Origin: an uncultured Prevotellaceae bacterium
Lineage (GTDB): Bacteria > Bacteroidota > Bacteroidia > Bacteroidales > Bacteroidaceae
Length of the DNA stretch: 64,000 nt
Assembly: GCA_902784565.1 (NCBI GenBank)
Contig: CACZVE010000015.1
Span: 21,223 to 85,222, forward strand
Direction: 5' to 3'
The translations under genes were made by a program, and so were the position numbers. Within the stretch, counting starts at the first letter, position 1. Each line of letters opens with the position of its first letter. A model generated the notes under the pieces. It ran no database searches. It was not told where the DNA came from and saw only the letters and a program-made list of their open reading frames with translations. This document shows positions 15,074 through 23,117 of the stretch, piece after piece.

Positions 15074-15350
15074 GCACAGGGGGCAAAATCATGCCTCAGA
15101 TCTGAGGGAAGAAAATGCACGGTGGGCAAAAACTGGCCCCAGAATTGGGGGAAGAAAATGCACAGGGGGCAAAAACATGCCCCAGATTTGAGGGAAGAAA
15201 ATGCACGGTGGGCAAAAACGTGTCCCAGATTTGAGGGAAGAAAATGCACGGTGGGCAAAAACATGCCCCAGAACTGGGGGAAGAAAATGCACAGGGGGCA
15301 AAAACATGCCTCAGAATTGGGGGGCAATTTTGCCCAGGGGGCATAAAGGC
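15074..15350 (+). repeat. 43-bp minisatellite array 1
   Basis: Six full units start at 15074, 15117, 15160, 15203, 15246 and 15289, each exactly 43 bp, followed by a decayed part. Each unit has a GGGGGCAAAAACATGCC-like half and a CAGAnTTGnGGGAAG half. Forty-three is not a multiple of three, so open frames run through it on both strands and look like Cys/Pro/Phe-rich proteins; these are artefacts. It fills the gap between the smalltalk and DUF6261 genes. A related array of the same period is at 38124-38467. Confidence 0.92.
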
Positions 15351-15507
15351 AAACCAGATTTTAGGCAGAAAAATGAAAGAGGAAAGAGGAAAGTGGAAAG
15401 AGGAAAGAGAAATGATTAAACCACAAATTAGAATTTAAAACAATGATTATAAGGATGAGGATTAAGGAAGAGGCATATTGAAAAACAAATTTAAACTTTT
15501 AAACATT

Positions 15508-16560
15508 ATGGCAAACATTAAGCAAATTGGTAATTTTAAGTCGAAGTACCTGCGCATGGCAGGATTCGTAGAGTATGTACAGCAGGTGCTGAAACTCTTC
15601 ACTGACTTCCGCAACTCGGGAGAAGAGGGTGTGAGTGAACTGCCCGCAAAGGTAGAGCCGGTCTACACGTCCTATAAGGACAGTGTGCAGGTACTGGACA
15701 ATGCCTACAAACTGAGCCGCGCCAGTGACTACACCCAGCAGATCGCGGATGAGGATGATCGTCGTGACAACCTCTACAAGCAACTCGTGAACATGTTGAA
15801 GATGTTCAAGCGCTTCAACTACGACACCGAGAAGAAAGAGGCGGCAACCTTCCTGTGGAACATTGTCAAGAAGTACAATGTGGACGTCAACGAGAACTAC
15901 TCGGAAGAGAGTGGTAAACTCCAGCAGATGCTGCAGGAACTGACCACCAACGCCCAGGCAGAGTTGCGTGTCGCGAAGTTGGGCATTGAGAATCTCATCA
16001 CGCAGTTGAACACGGCCAACGAACAGGTGCGTACCCTGATGAGTTACCGCAACGATGAGCGTATGCAGATCGAGAAGGCAGCACTGGCCAATGCCCGCTC
16101 TGAGGCTGATCAGGCTTACTGCGCTCTGGTACTCTCACTGAACGCTGCTGCAGTGATGGATGACGATGCGCATCGCTTCGACGAACTCATCTCACAGGTC
16201 AACGAACTCATCAAGTACTTCCGCCAGTACGTCGTGCCGAAGGCTGGCAAGAAGGACGAAGAGGAAGAGGAGAACGGTGGCAACTCAGGCGGCAACGGCG
16301 GAAGCAATGGTGGCAACTCAGGCGGCAACGCTGGTGGCAATGGCGGAAGCGGCAATGGCGGCTCTTCGCAGGGCTCAGAGGGCGGCAACTCCGAGAACGG
16401 TAATACCGGCGGCACCGAGGGCAATGGAGGCTCAGAATCCGGCTCTGGCGAGGGCAATGGCTCCGGTGAGGGTACCGGCACCGGCGAAGGCTCTGGTGAG
16501 GGCAACGGCTCTGGTGACAACGGCGGTTCATCGAACGGCGGTGACGACACTGACCAGTAG
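15508..16560 (+). CDS. DUF6261 family protein with a Gly/Asn/Ser/Glu-rich tail
   Basis: The ATG at 15508 gives MANIKQIGNFKSKYLRMAGF, the usual opening of this Bacteroidota family; an upstream in-frame ATG at 15478 lies in the A-rich leader. Residues 1-250 are helical and charged, with coiled-coil-like stretches. From about residue 253 a low-complexity tail of almost 100 residues (GGN, GSG, EGNGSGEG types) follows, then DDTDQ. No signal peptide or catalytic motif is visible. Its neighbours (smalltalk peptide, primase, P5-like protein) form a locus type recurring in this phylum. Function unknown; the tail may serve interaction or have grown by repeat slippage. Confidence 0.65.
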   Translation: MANIKQIGNFKSKYLRMAGFVEYVQQVLKLFTDFRNSGEEGVSELPAKVEPVYTSYKDSVQVLDNAYKLSRASDYTQQIADEDDRRDNLYKQLVNMLKMFKRFNYDTEKKEAATFLWNIVKKYNVDVNENYSEESGKLQQMLQELTTNAQAELRVAKLGIENLITQLNTANEQVRTLMSYRNDERMQIEKAALANARSEADQAYCALVLSLNAAAVMDDDAHRFDELISQVNELIKYFRQYVVPKAGKKDEEEEENGGNSGGNGGSNGGNSGGNAGGNGGSGNGGSSQGSEGGNSENGNTGGTEGNGGSESGSGEGNGSGEGTGTGEGSGEGNGSGDNGGSSNGGDDTDQ

Positions 16561-16597
16561 AGTTGCATGGGTAGAGGCCCACACTTCTAACGAAATA

Positions 16598-16626
16598 CCC
16601 CCTGAAAGTCAGTTACTTTCGGGGGG
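16598..16626 (+). terminator. Terminator after the DUF6261 gene
   Basis: CCCCCTGAAAGT pairs with ACTTTCGGGGG (one bulged T), making a strong hairpin about 40 bp after the stop. Only a weak T-rich tail follows. Confidence 0.6.
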
Positions 16627-16660
16627 CATTGTTATGAATTTCGAAAATACTAATATTTCT

Positions 16661-16692
16661 TTTGATAGTTTGCAGGCTTTTTCGTATCTTTG
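16661..16692 (+). promoter_or_regulatory. Consensus promoter before the glycosidase remnant and sigma operon
   Basis: TTTG at 16661-16664, a 20-bp spacer, then TATCTTTG at 16685-16692. The first intact gene downstream is the sigma factor at 16961; a gene remnant lies between. Confidence 0.65.
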
Positions 16693-16710
16693 CACTGGAA
16701 TTGAATAAAT

Positions 16711-16875
16711 AAGAATCAGGGCGACGCGAACTACTATTCAAGTCACCCGGATGTAGACAGTTCGTTCAGTTACCACGAGGCCATCACGCCACAGACGCAA
16801 CGCCTCGGAAAGGTATCAGACCGTTTCACCATCGTCATGCCGCAGAATGCTGTCGGCATCGTCAGACTGAAGTAG
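16711..16875 (+). pseudogene. C-terminal remnant of a secreted glycoside hydrolase-like gene
   Basis: An open stretch without a start codon encodes GDANYYSSHPDVDSSF, then ITPQTQRLGKVSDRFTI, then MPQNAVGIVRLK and a stop. The layout (a D-x-N-x-Y motif, an IxPxT motif, then a final beta-strand) resembles the end of the intact GH51 protein at 48120-50129. It is probably the tail of a lost gene. The rest of the region 16561-16960 has no other gene. Confidence 0.5.
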
Positions 16876-16960
16876 ATTTTTCATTGATTTGAGAAAAAAA
16901 TGCGTGATAGGGGTAATGATATCCCTAACTCATCTGTATATATAGTAAAACAGCGACGAA

Positions 16961-17458
16961 ATGATGCAAGACAGAGCACAACAGTTCAAGGAACTCTTCC
17001 TTTCGGAGTACGGCAGGATGTACAAGGCAGCCTACATCCTGCTGGGCGACGAAGACGAGGCGAAAGATGCCGTACAGGATGTCTTTGCCCGGCTGTGGGA
17101 CGGTACCACCCCACTGCGCGAGGAGTCTCAGAGAACGTTTCTGTTGACTTGCGTCCGGAATCGCTGCCTCAACATCATTGCACAGAGAAGGGAAAAGGTA
17201 AGAGTGAATAGTGAACAATTTGCTACCGCCATACCTTTAGCAGAAAGAGACGATGAAGAAGTGATTGCCGACATCAACCGCTATGTTGATGAAAGACTCA
17301 CCCCTCAGACCGGTCGTATCATCAAGATGCACTACAACGAGGAGCAGTCGTACAAGGACATCTCGAGCGAACTCGGCATCAGCCTCTCCGCCGTCAACAA
17401 ACACATTGTGCAGGGATTGAGGAAACTACGTTCAACTTTTAAAAACAGAGAAGCATGA
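16961..17458 (+). CDS. ECF-type RNA polymerase sigma-70 factor
   Basis: This 165-aa sigma factor has region 2 (FLSEYGRMYKAAYILLGDED, then AKDAVQDVFARLW) and region 4 (YNEEQSYKDISSELGISLSA, a helix-turn-helix, then VNKHIVQGLRKLR). It redirects RNA polymerase to target promoters, normally on a signal from an outer-membrane receptor through an anti-sigma factor. Its last codons overlap the start of the anti-sigma gene by 4 bp, and a TonB-dependent receptor follows, giving a complete FecI-FecR-FecA-like relay. Confidence 0.93.
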   Translation: MMQDRAQQFKELFLSEYGRMYKAAYILLGDEDEAKDAVQDVFARLWDGTTPLREESQRTFLLTCVRNRCLNIIAQRREKVRVNSEQFATAIPLAERDDEEVIADINRYVDERLTPQTGRIIKMHYNEEQSYKDISSELGISLSAVNKHIVQGLRKLRSTFKNREA

Positions 17459-18015
17459 AGAAAGAAGAGCAAATCAGGATGCTCCTGCATCCCGAGGACT
17501 ATACAGACGAGCAACTCGACCAGATGCTGGACGAGATGGATGTCAAAGTGCCTGATGCCAACGAGGCGTGGGAGAAGTTCAGTGGAAAGAGGAATGTGGA
17601 AAGTGGAAAGAGATTACCACTGCTGAAGATTGCCGCGATGTTTGTGGGGGTGCTGATGCTTTCAGGCATCGCCTACGCCGCCGTGCAAATCATAAGGAGT
17701 CAGGAGTCGGGAGTCGAGAGCCAGGAGGCTGTTGTATCAACCAACACCCAATACCTGTCACCCAACACCCAAGCGCCTGCTGACAGCACACAGATGAAAC
17801 CCATAGTCTATGAAGATGCAGAACTGGCAACCATCCTGAACGAGATTGCAACTTTCCACCAGTGTGAGGTCGTCTATAAAAGTGAGGCCAGCAAACATAT
17901 CCGCCTCTACTTCACATGGGACCAAAAAGCCACCATCGACGACATCATCGGTACGTTCAACAAGTTCGAACGCATCCACATCACCCGCGACAACAAGAAA
18001 CTGATTGTAGAATAA
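17455..18015 (+). CDS. Short anti-sigma factor: membrane anchor plus DUF4974, no FecR domain
   Basis: This 186-aa protein has three parts. A cytoplasmic stretch of about 55 residues has acidic helices (YTDEQLDQMLDEMDVKV). One membrane helix follows (LLKIAAMFVGVLMLSGIAYA, about residues 56-75). A periplasmic DUF4974/STN-like domain (about 115-186) ends FERIHITRDNKKLIVE. The usual FecR domain (about 100 residues) is absent. The linker after the helix is encoded by three GGAGTCn 7-bp units (17696-17716). It sits between the sigma factor and receptor and should relay receptor state to the sigma factor. Confidence 0.8.
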   Translation: MKKEEQIRMLLHPEDYTDEQLDQMLDEMDVKVPDANEAWEKFSGKRNVESGKRLPLLKIAAMFVGVLMLSGIAYAAVQIIRSQESGVESQEAVVSTNTQYLSPNTQAPADSTQMKPIVYEDAELATILNEIATFHQCEVVYKSEASKHIRLYFTWDQKATIDDIIGTFNKFERIHITRDNKKLIVE

Positions 18016-18031
18016 CCCAAGCATCACCATT

Positions 18032-20587
18032 ATGAAACAATATATATTCACAGCCCTGCTCTGTGTACTGACACAGTGCGCCCAGGCGCAGAAGATCAGC
18101 CGCGACTACCAGAACGAGTCACTCTCGAAAGTGCTCGAAGACCTCAACGCCGCCGCTACCGACAAGACCATCTATTTCATCTACGACGAACTGGAGGATT
18201 TCACCGTGACCAGCCACTTCACCGACCTGCCTATCCATGAGGCCATCCGCGAGGTGATTGGCTTCTATCCGATGAAGGTGACCTACGACGAGGATAAGAT
18301 CTTCATTGAGTGTACCCAGAAAGAGGACACGAAGGTGATAGGCCACATCGTGGATGAGAGCGGACAACCCATCGAATTCGCCAATATCTCATTGCACAAT
18401 GAGGGTTTTGTCAATGGCGGCGTGAGCAATGAGAACGGCGATTTCGTGATTCCCTGTAAGATCCAGCGCATCACCTTAAAGGTGTCGTATATCGGCTATA
18501 AGACCGTTGAGCGCAACGTCAGTGTGGGGAATGTCGGCACCATCACCCTGCAACCAGAGACCTACATGGTGAAAGGTGTGGAGATCAAGGGGGAGATTCC
18601 GCAGTACAAGATGGCCTCAGGCGGTATGACAGTGGATGTGCAGCACTCCATCCTGCACGATGTGGGTACTGCCGACGACCTGCTCTCCATGTTGCCGTTG
18701 ATACAGCGGCGCAACGGGAAGTTCGAGGTGCTGGCAAAGGGTGAGCCAGAGATCTATATCAATAATAAAAAGGTACGCGACCCGATAGAGTTGAAACAAC
18801 TCAAGTCGGTGGATGTCAAGAGCGTGGATATCATCACCGCCCCAGGTGCCAAGTATAATGCCGAGGTGAATGCCGTCATCCGCATCAAGACGCTGAAGCC
18901 TCAAGGTGAGGGATTCAGTCTGATGGCGACGAGTGATACGTGGAAGAACAACAAGTGGAACAACTATAGCGACCTGACCCTGAAATACCGCACAGGCGGA
19001 CTGGAGGCCTTTGCCAACGTGGCACTCGACAATGGCCACTACAGCAATGACCAGGACATCGACCAGGAACTGCACATCAGCAAGAATCTGTTTGATGTTA
19101 GTGCGGAACTGCCCGTCAGGAGTAGTTGGACGCAATTGGACTACCAAGCGGGTCTAAGTTATGATTTCAACGAAGATCATTCTCTCGGATTGAGTTTCTC
19201 ATCGAAAAAGAATCTCTATAATAGTTTCACATCGGATATGAACCAACACTATCTGAAAAACGGAGCCTTTGACGGTAACGTCCGTCTGACAACGGATATC
19301 CGCGAAAAAAACAAACCCGTTTGGGAACTGAATGGCTATTATGTAGGCAAGGTTGGGAATTTAGGTATCGACCTAAATGCCACCATGCTGCGAAATGAAT
19401 CGGAGAGTAATAACAATCAACTGGAGATGAGCGAACAATACGGCAACCGTACTATCACCACCCTGACCAATGAGGATCGTCGGATGATAGCCGGTAAACT
19501 GGTGCTGGACTATCCCGTTTGGCAAGGTACGCTGAGCGGTGGCTCGGAGGTGACAAGTACAGAGAGCCAGGGTCACAACCTGAACCAGGAGAACATTATT
19601 CCAGAGTCGGACACCGAAATGAAGGAAAAGAACATCGCTGGCTTTGTCGAATACGATATGTCGTACGGTGTCCAGTCTTCAATGTTCAGTGTACACGCTG
19701 GCCTGCGCTATGAGCACGTGTCAGCCGATTACACCTCGTTTGGCATCAGGCAGGAGGAGCCCAGCCGTACATATAACGACTGGTTTCCCAATCTGTCGGT
19801 GGGTTGGCAGAAAGGCAAGTGGGGTGCCACACTGAGTTATAGCAAGCGCATCACTCGTCCGCCCTACAACATGCTGACTTCGATGGTTGTGTACGACAGC
19901 CGTATACTATACGAAGGCGGCAACCCGCTGCTGCGCCCTTCGGTACGTCACAACATCGATTTTATTATGACCTTTTCGTCGTGGCTGACCTTCGTGACGG
20001 GCTTTACCCGTGAGAAAGATTTCTTTACCCACGTTGGCAATATCTATGACGAGCAGAACGAGATTGCCATCTTCCAGCCAGACAATTTCGACCATCAGGA
20101 TCGTGTCTATGCCACCCTCGTCGCCTCGCCCAAACTGGGCTTCTGGCAGCCAAAAGCCACGCTGCATTATTATCAGCAGATGTTCGATGCCGAGAAATAC
20201 GGTGCGCCGAAGAAACTGAACAAGCCTGAGTTCTCCGCCCGACTACAGAACTGGTTCGTCATCGACCCGACGGCAAAGGCCCTGCTCGATATCAGTTACA
20301 CCGGCAGCAACCACTGGGGATTCATGTATCGCGGCAGTAGTTTTATGGTGAATGCCCGTCTGCAGAAGTCATTCTTGAAGGGGCAGTTGTCGGCTACGCT
20401 CTATGTCAACGACATCTTCCGCACCGCCAAGACCAAGGTGACCACCTACTATGCCATCGGTCAGACGGCCCAGGATTACTATACCTATACGCAATGTGTG
20501 GGCCTTACCCTCAGTTACAACTTCAACGCCAGCAGTTCGAAGTATAAGGGAACAGGTGCCGGTAACGAAGAAAAAGGCCGTCTCTAA
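18032..20587 (+). CDS. TonB-dependent outer-membrane receptor with STN domain
   Basis: In the 851-aa protein, a signal peptide (to about residue 19) is followed by an STN signalling domain (about 25-95: ISRDYQNESLSKVLEDLNAA), a carboxypeptidase-regulatory-like beta sandwich (about 97-180: GHIVDESGQPIEFANISL), a plug (about 190-290) and a beta-barrel of the outer-membrane-beta-barrel-3 type. The STN domain talks to the anti-sigma protein upstream, so substrate import and gene control are linked. No SusD partner follows, so it is not a classical SusC. The substrate is unknown. A terminator lies just after it. Confidence 0.88.
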   Translation: MKQYIFTALLCVLTQCAQAQKISRDYQNESLSKVLEDLNAAATDKTIYFIYDELEDFTVTSHFTDLPIHEAIREVIGFYPMKVTYDEDKIFIECTQKEDTKVIGHIVDESGQPIEFANISLHNEGFVNGGVSNENGDFVIPCKIQRITLKVSYIGYKTVERNVSVGNVGTITLQPETYMVKGVEIKGEIPQYKMASGGMTVDVQHSILHDVGTADDLLSMLPLIQRRNGKFEVLAKGEPEIYINNKKVRDPIELKQLKSVDVKSVDIITAPGAKYNAEVNAVIRIKTLKPQGEGFSLMATSDTWKNNKWNNYSDLTLKYRTGGLEAFANVALDNGHYSNDQDIDQELHISKNLFDVSAELPVRSSWTQLDYQAGLSYDFNEDHSLGLSFSSKKNLYNSFTSDMNQHYLKNGAFDGNVRLTTDIREKNKPVWELNGYYVGKVGNLGIDLNATMLRNESESNNNQLEMSEQYGNRTITTLTNEDRRMIAGKLVLDYPVWQGTLSGGSEVTSTESQGHNLNQENIIPESDTEMKEKNIAGFVEYDMSYGVQSSMFSVHAGLRYEHVSADYTSFGIRQEEPSRTYNDWFPNLSVGWQKGKWGATLSYSKRITRPPYNMLTSMVVYDSRILYEGGNPLLRPSVRHNIDFIMTFSSWLTFVTGFTREKDFFTHVGNIYDEQNEIAIFQPDNFDHQDRVYATLVASPKLGFWQPKATLHYYQQMFDAEKYGAPKKLNKPEFSARLQNWFVIDPTAKALLDISYTGSNHWGFMYRGSSFMVNARLQKSFLKGQLSATLYVNDIFRTAKTKVTTYYAIGQTAQDYYTYTQCVGLTLSYNFNASSSKYKGTGAGNEEKGRL

Positions 20588-20599
20588 AAAGGGACGGTC
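20576..20599. terminator. Hairpin between convergent receptor and GH3 genes
   Basis: GGCCGTCTCT and GGGACGGTC form a stem with an AAAAA loop, flanked by an A run and a T-rich tail. It could serve both directions. Confidence 0.65.
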
Positions 20600-20624
20600 T
20601 TTCTATATTCACTGGATTTATCTA

Positions 20625-23093
20625 TTAGATGTTCGGCGTGTCCCAAATCTTGGTCTGGGAGCAAGCGGTGGGAACGGTCTGATTGCCAACCTTCAGGATG
20701 AAATCACCCTCTTCGAGGGTCCAACGTCCGTCAGCACCTACGAAGGCGAGGCTCTTGGCAGGCAAACGGAAGGTGACAGTTTTTGTCTCACCAGGCTGCA
20801 AGGCAATCTTCGTGAAGTCACGCAGACGTTTGTTGTCTGGTACGATGCTGGCGATGAGGTCACTGCTGTAGAGGAGCACGGCTTCCTTACCGGCACGAGA
20901 ACCTGTATTCTTCACATCGACGGTAACAGTAAGGATGTCATCTGCTGTAAATTTCTGCTTATCGACCTTCAGGTTGGAGTATTCGTAGGTGGTGTAACTG
21001 AGGCCATAACCGAAGGGCCACTGCAAAGAGACCTTCGCGTCGTAATTGTAGGCACCAGCCATCGTACCGACCTCCTCGCTGACCTTATAGTCGTAGGTGT
21101 TGAGTGAATTAATCTCACGGGGATAGGTGTAAGGCATCTTAGCAGAGAAGTTGGCATCACCAGCGAGAAGGTTGGCGAGAGCATTACCACCATAGTTGCC
21201 TGGGATGAGGATATCCACGATGGCCTTTGCCAACGGCTCGATATCAGCGATGAGGCGCGGACGACCTTCGTTCAGAACCAGAATTATCGGCTTACCCGTC
21301 TTGGCGAGTGCCTTCACGAGGTCGCGTTGGTTGTTGGAGAGCCAGAGATCGGTGAGGTTACCTGGGGTCTCGGTATAGGAATTCTCGCCAATAGCAGCGA
21401 TAATGACATCTGCCTGTGCAGCAGCGGCAACGGCCTTGTCAATCTCAGGTGCATTCTCGTCATAGTAGGCACCGTTCTCATTATAGGTCACACCCTGTTC
21501 GAGGATGATATTCTCCTTACCATACTTATTACAGAGAGCCTCGTAGATGGTGTTGTATTTCTCAGAGAGGTTTTCTGCCTTTGAACCCTGCCAGGTGTAA
21601 CTCCAACCACCGTGCAGACAACGCATCTGGTTGGCGTTCGGTCCTGTAAGCAGGATTTTCTTACCCTTGACAAGCGGCAGGATTCCATCGTTCTTCAACA
21701 ATACCTCAGACTCCTCTGCGGCTTGGAGAGAGGCGGCAGCAAACTCGTCAGAGCCGAATTTCTCGAAGCCCTTGCCACCCGTATTCGGCTGGTCGAAGAG
21801 ACCCAGGCGGTATTTTGCACGGAGGATACGACGCACAGCATCATCGATACGCGACATCTTCACCTTACCCTCATTCACCAGTTCCTTCAACAGAATACAG
21901 AACTCCACACTATAAGGATCCATCGACATGTCGATACCGGCATTGATGGCGATGCGGATAGCATCTTTCTTATCCTTTGCGACCTTCTCACGAGAGAAGA
22001 GGTTGTTGATGTCGGCCCAGTCGGTGACGAGGAAACCATCCCACTGCAGATCCTCTTTCAGCCACTTGGTCAGATACTCATAACTGGCGTGAACGGGGAC
22101 ACCGTTGATAGAAGCGGAGTTGACCATCATCGTCAGAGTTCCAGCAAGGGCGGCCTGTTTGAAAGGCTCAAAGTATTTCTCACGGATCATCTGTGGTGAG
22201 AGATAGGCTGGCGTACGATCCTTACCCGTCCAAGGGGCACCATAGGCGAAATAGTGCTTGGTACTGGTACCCACATGATACTGGTCGATGTGGTTGGGAT
22301 CATCACCCTGATAGCCCTTGATCTCTGCCACTACCATCTTGGAGTTGACGATGGCATCCTCGCCGAAACTCTCCCAGACACGAGGCCAACGGGGATCACG
22401 ACTCAAGTCAACGACTGGGTTATACACCCAAGGACAGTTGGATGCCCGACTCTCGTAGGCTGTAATCTCTGCACCCCTGAAAGCCAGATCAGTATTAAAT
22501 GAAGCACCGATATTGATAGGCTGTGGGAAGAGGGTGCCACCCTGCGTATAGGTGACACCGTGGTTGTGGTCAAGACCATAGATATCGGGGATACCAAGGT
22601 ACTTCATCGACTTCTCCTGAATCAGACGGATCCATTTCTGCCAGTCATCCTTGCTGGCAGCACTTGAGCCTGGGGCATTGAGGATGGAACCCACCTTCCA
22701 CTTGGAGATGAGTGTGTCGAGCATTACCTCGTTGAGTTTCCATACCCGTTTGGTTTCACCCTGATAAATGTCCACAGGGAAGGCACCCAGACGGTCGATG
22801 ATCTGCTGATCGGTCATCTTCAACATGTTGTCAATCTCCTGGGTAGACCTGCCATACTGTTGAAGTACGGAACGGACTTTCTCACGATCCACTTTTGCAT
22901 TCTCTACCGTCATCTTTCCGATGATGTCGAGATTCAGTTCAAGCATCTGACCAATCTTCTCGTCGAGGGTCATACGTGCGAGGGTCTTCTCAATCTTTGC
23001 TTCCAGATTCGCATCTCGAGGGATGGCGGGCTGCTGGGCCTGTGCAACGACAACGGCACAGGTCAGTGCAATCATAATAATTGTTTTCTTCAT
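20625..23093 (-). CDS. Secreted GH3 beta-glucosidase / exo-beta-glucanase
   Basis: This 822-aa protein has a signal peptide ending AQAQ, a GH3 N-terminal TIM barrel with KHYFAYG and the nucleophile motif [11 protein letters not shown], a C-terminal alpha/beta sandwich ([11 protein letters not shown], then [15 protein letters not shown]) and a fibronectin-III-like end ([14 protein letters not shown]). GH3 enzymes release glucose from the non-reducing ends of glucans. It follows the GH9 gene on the same strand by 24 bp, so the pair probably degrades cellulose-like or mixed-linkage glucan: GH9 cuts chains and GH3 finishes oligosaccharides. Fine specificity cannot be read from sequence. Confidence 0.92.
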   Translation of the reverse strand: MKKTIIMIALTCAVVVAQAQQPAIPRDANLEAKIEKTLARMTLDEKIGQMLELNLDIIGKMTVENAKVDREKVRSVLQQYGRSTQEIDNMLKMTDQQIIDRLGAFPVDIYQGETKRVWKLNEVMLDTLISKWKVGSILNAPGSSAASKDDWQKWIRLIQEKSMKYLGIPDIYGLDHNHGVTYTQGGTLFPQPINIGASFNTDLAFRGAEITAYESRASNCPWVYNPVVDLSRDPRWPRVWESFGEDAIVNSKMVVAEIKGYQGDDPNHIDQYHVGTSTKHYFAYGAPWTGKDRTPAYLSPQMIREKYFEPFKQAALAGTLTMMVNSASINGVPVHASYEYLTKWLKEDLQWDGFLVTDWADINNLFSREKVAKDKKDAIRIAINAGIDMSMDPYSVEFCILLKELVNEGKVKMSRIDDAVRRILRAKYRLGLFDQPNTGGKGFEKFGSDEFAAASLQAAEESEVLLKNDGILPLVKGKKILLTGPNANQMRCLHGGWSYTWQGSKAENLSEKYNTIYEALCNKYGKENIILEQGVTYNENGAYYDENAPEIDKAVAAAAQADVIIAAIGENSYTETPGNLTDLWLSNNQRDLVKALAKTGKPIILVLNEGRPRLIADIEPLAKAIVDILIPGNYGGNALANLLAGDANFSAKMPYTYPREINSLNTYDYKVSEEVGTMAGAYNYDAKVSLQWPFGYGLSYTTYEYSNLKVDKQKFTADDILTVTVDVKNTGSRAGKEAVLLYSSDLIASIVPDNKRLRDFTKIALQPGETKTVTFRLPAKSLAFVGADGRWTLEEGDFILKVGNQTVPTACSQTKIWDTPNI

Positions 23094-23117
23094 ATAGCGT
23101 TATTGTTAGTCTTGTTT

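Noticed and set aside
15074-15350. Possible CRISPR array
   Set aside because: The units follow each other with no unique spacers, and no cas genes are present. Array 2 is rejected on the same grounds.
15070-15438. Several overlapping open frames on both strands with Cys/Pro/Phe-rich or Gly/Lys-rich products
   Set aside because: They are all translations of the 43-bp tandem array; a non-triplet period makes every frame cycle through the same text without stops.
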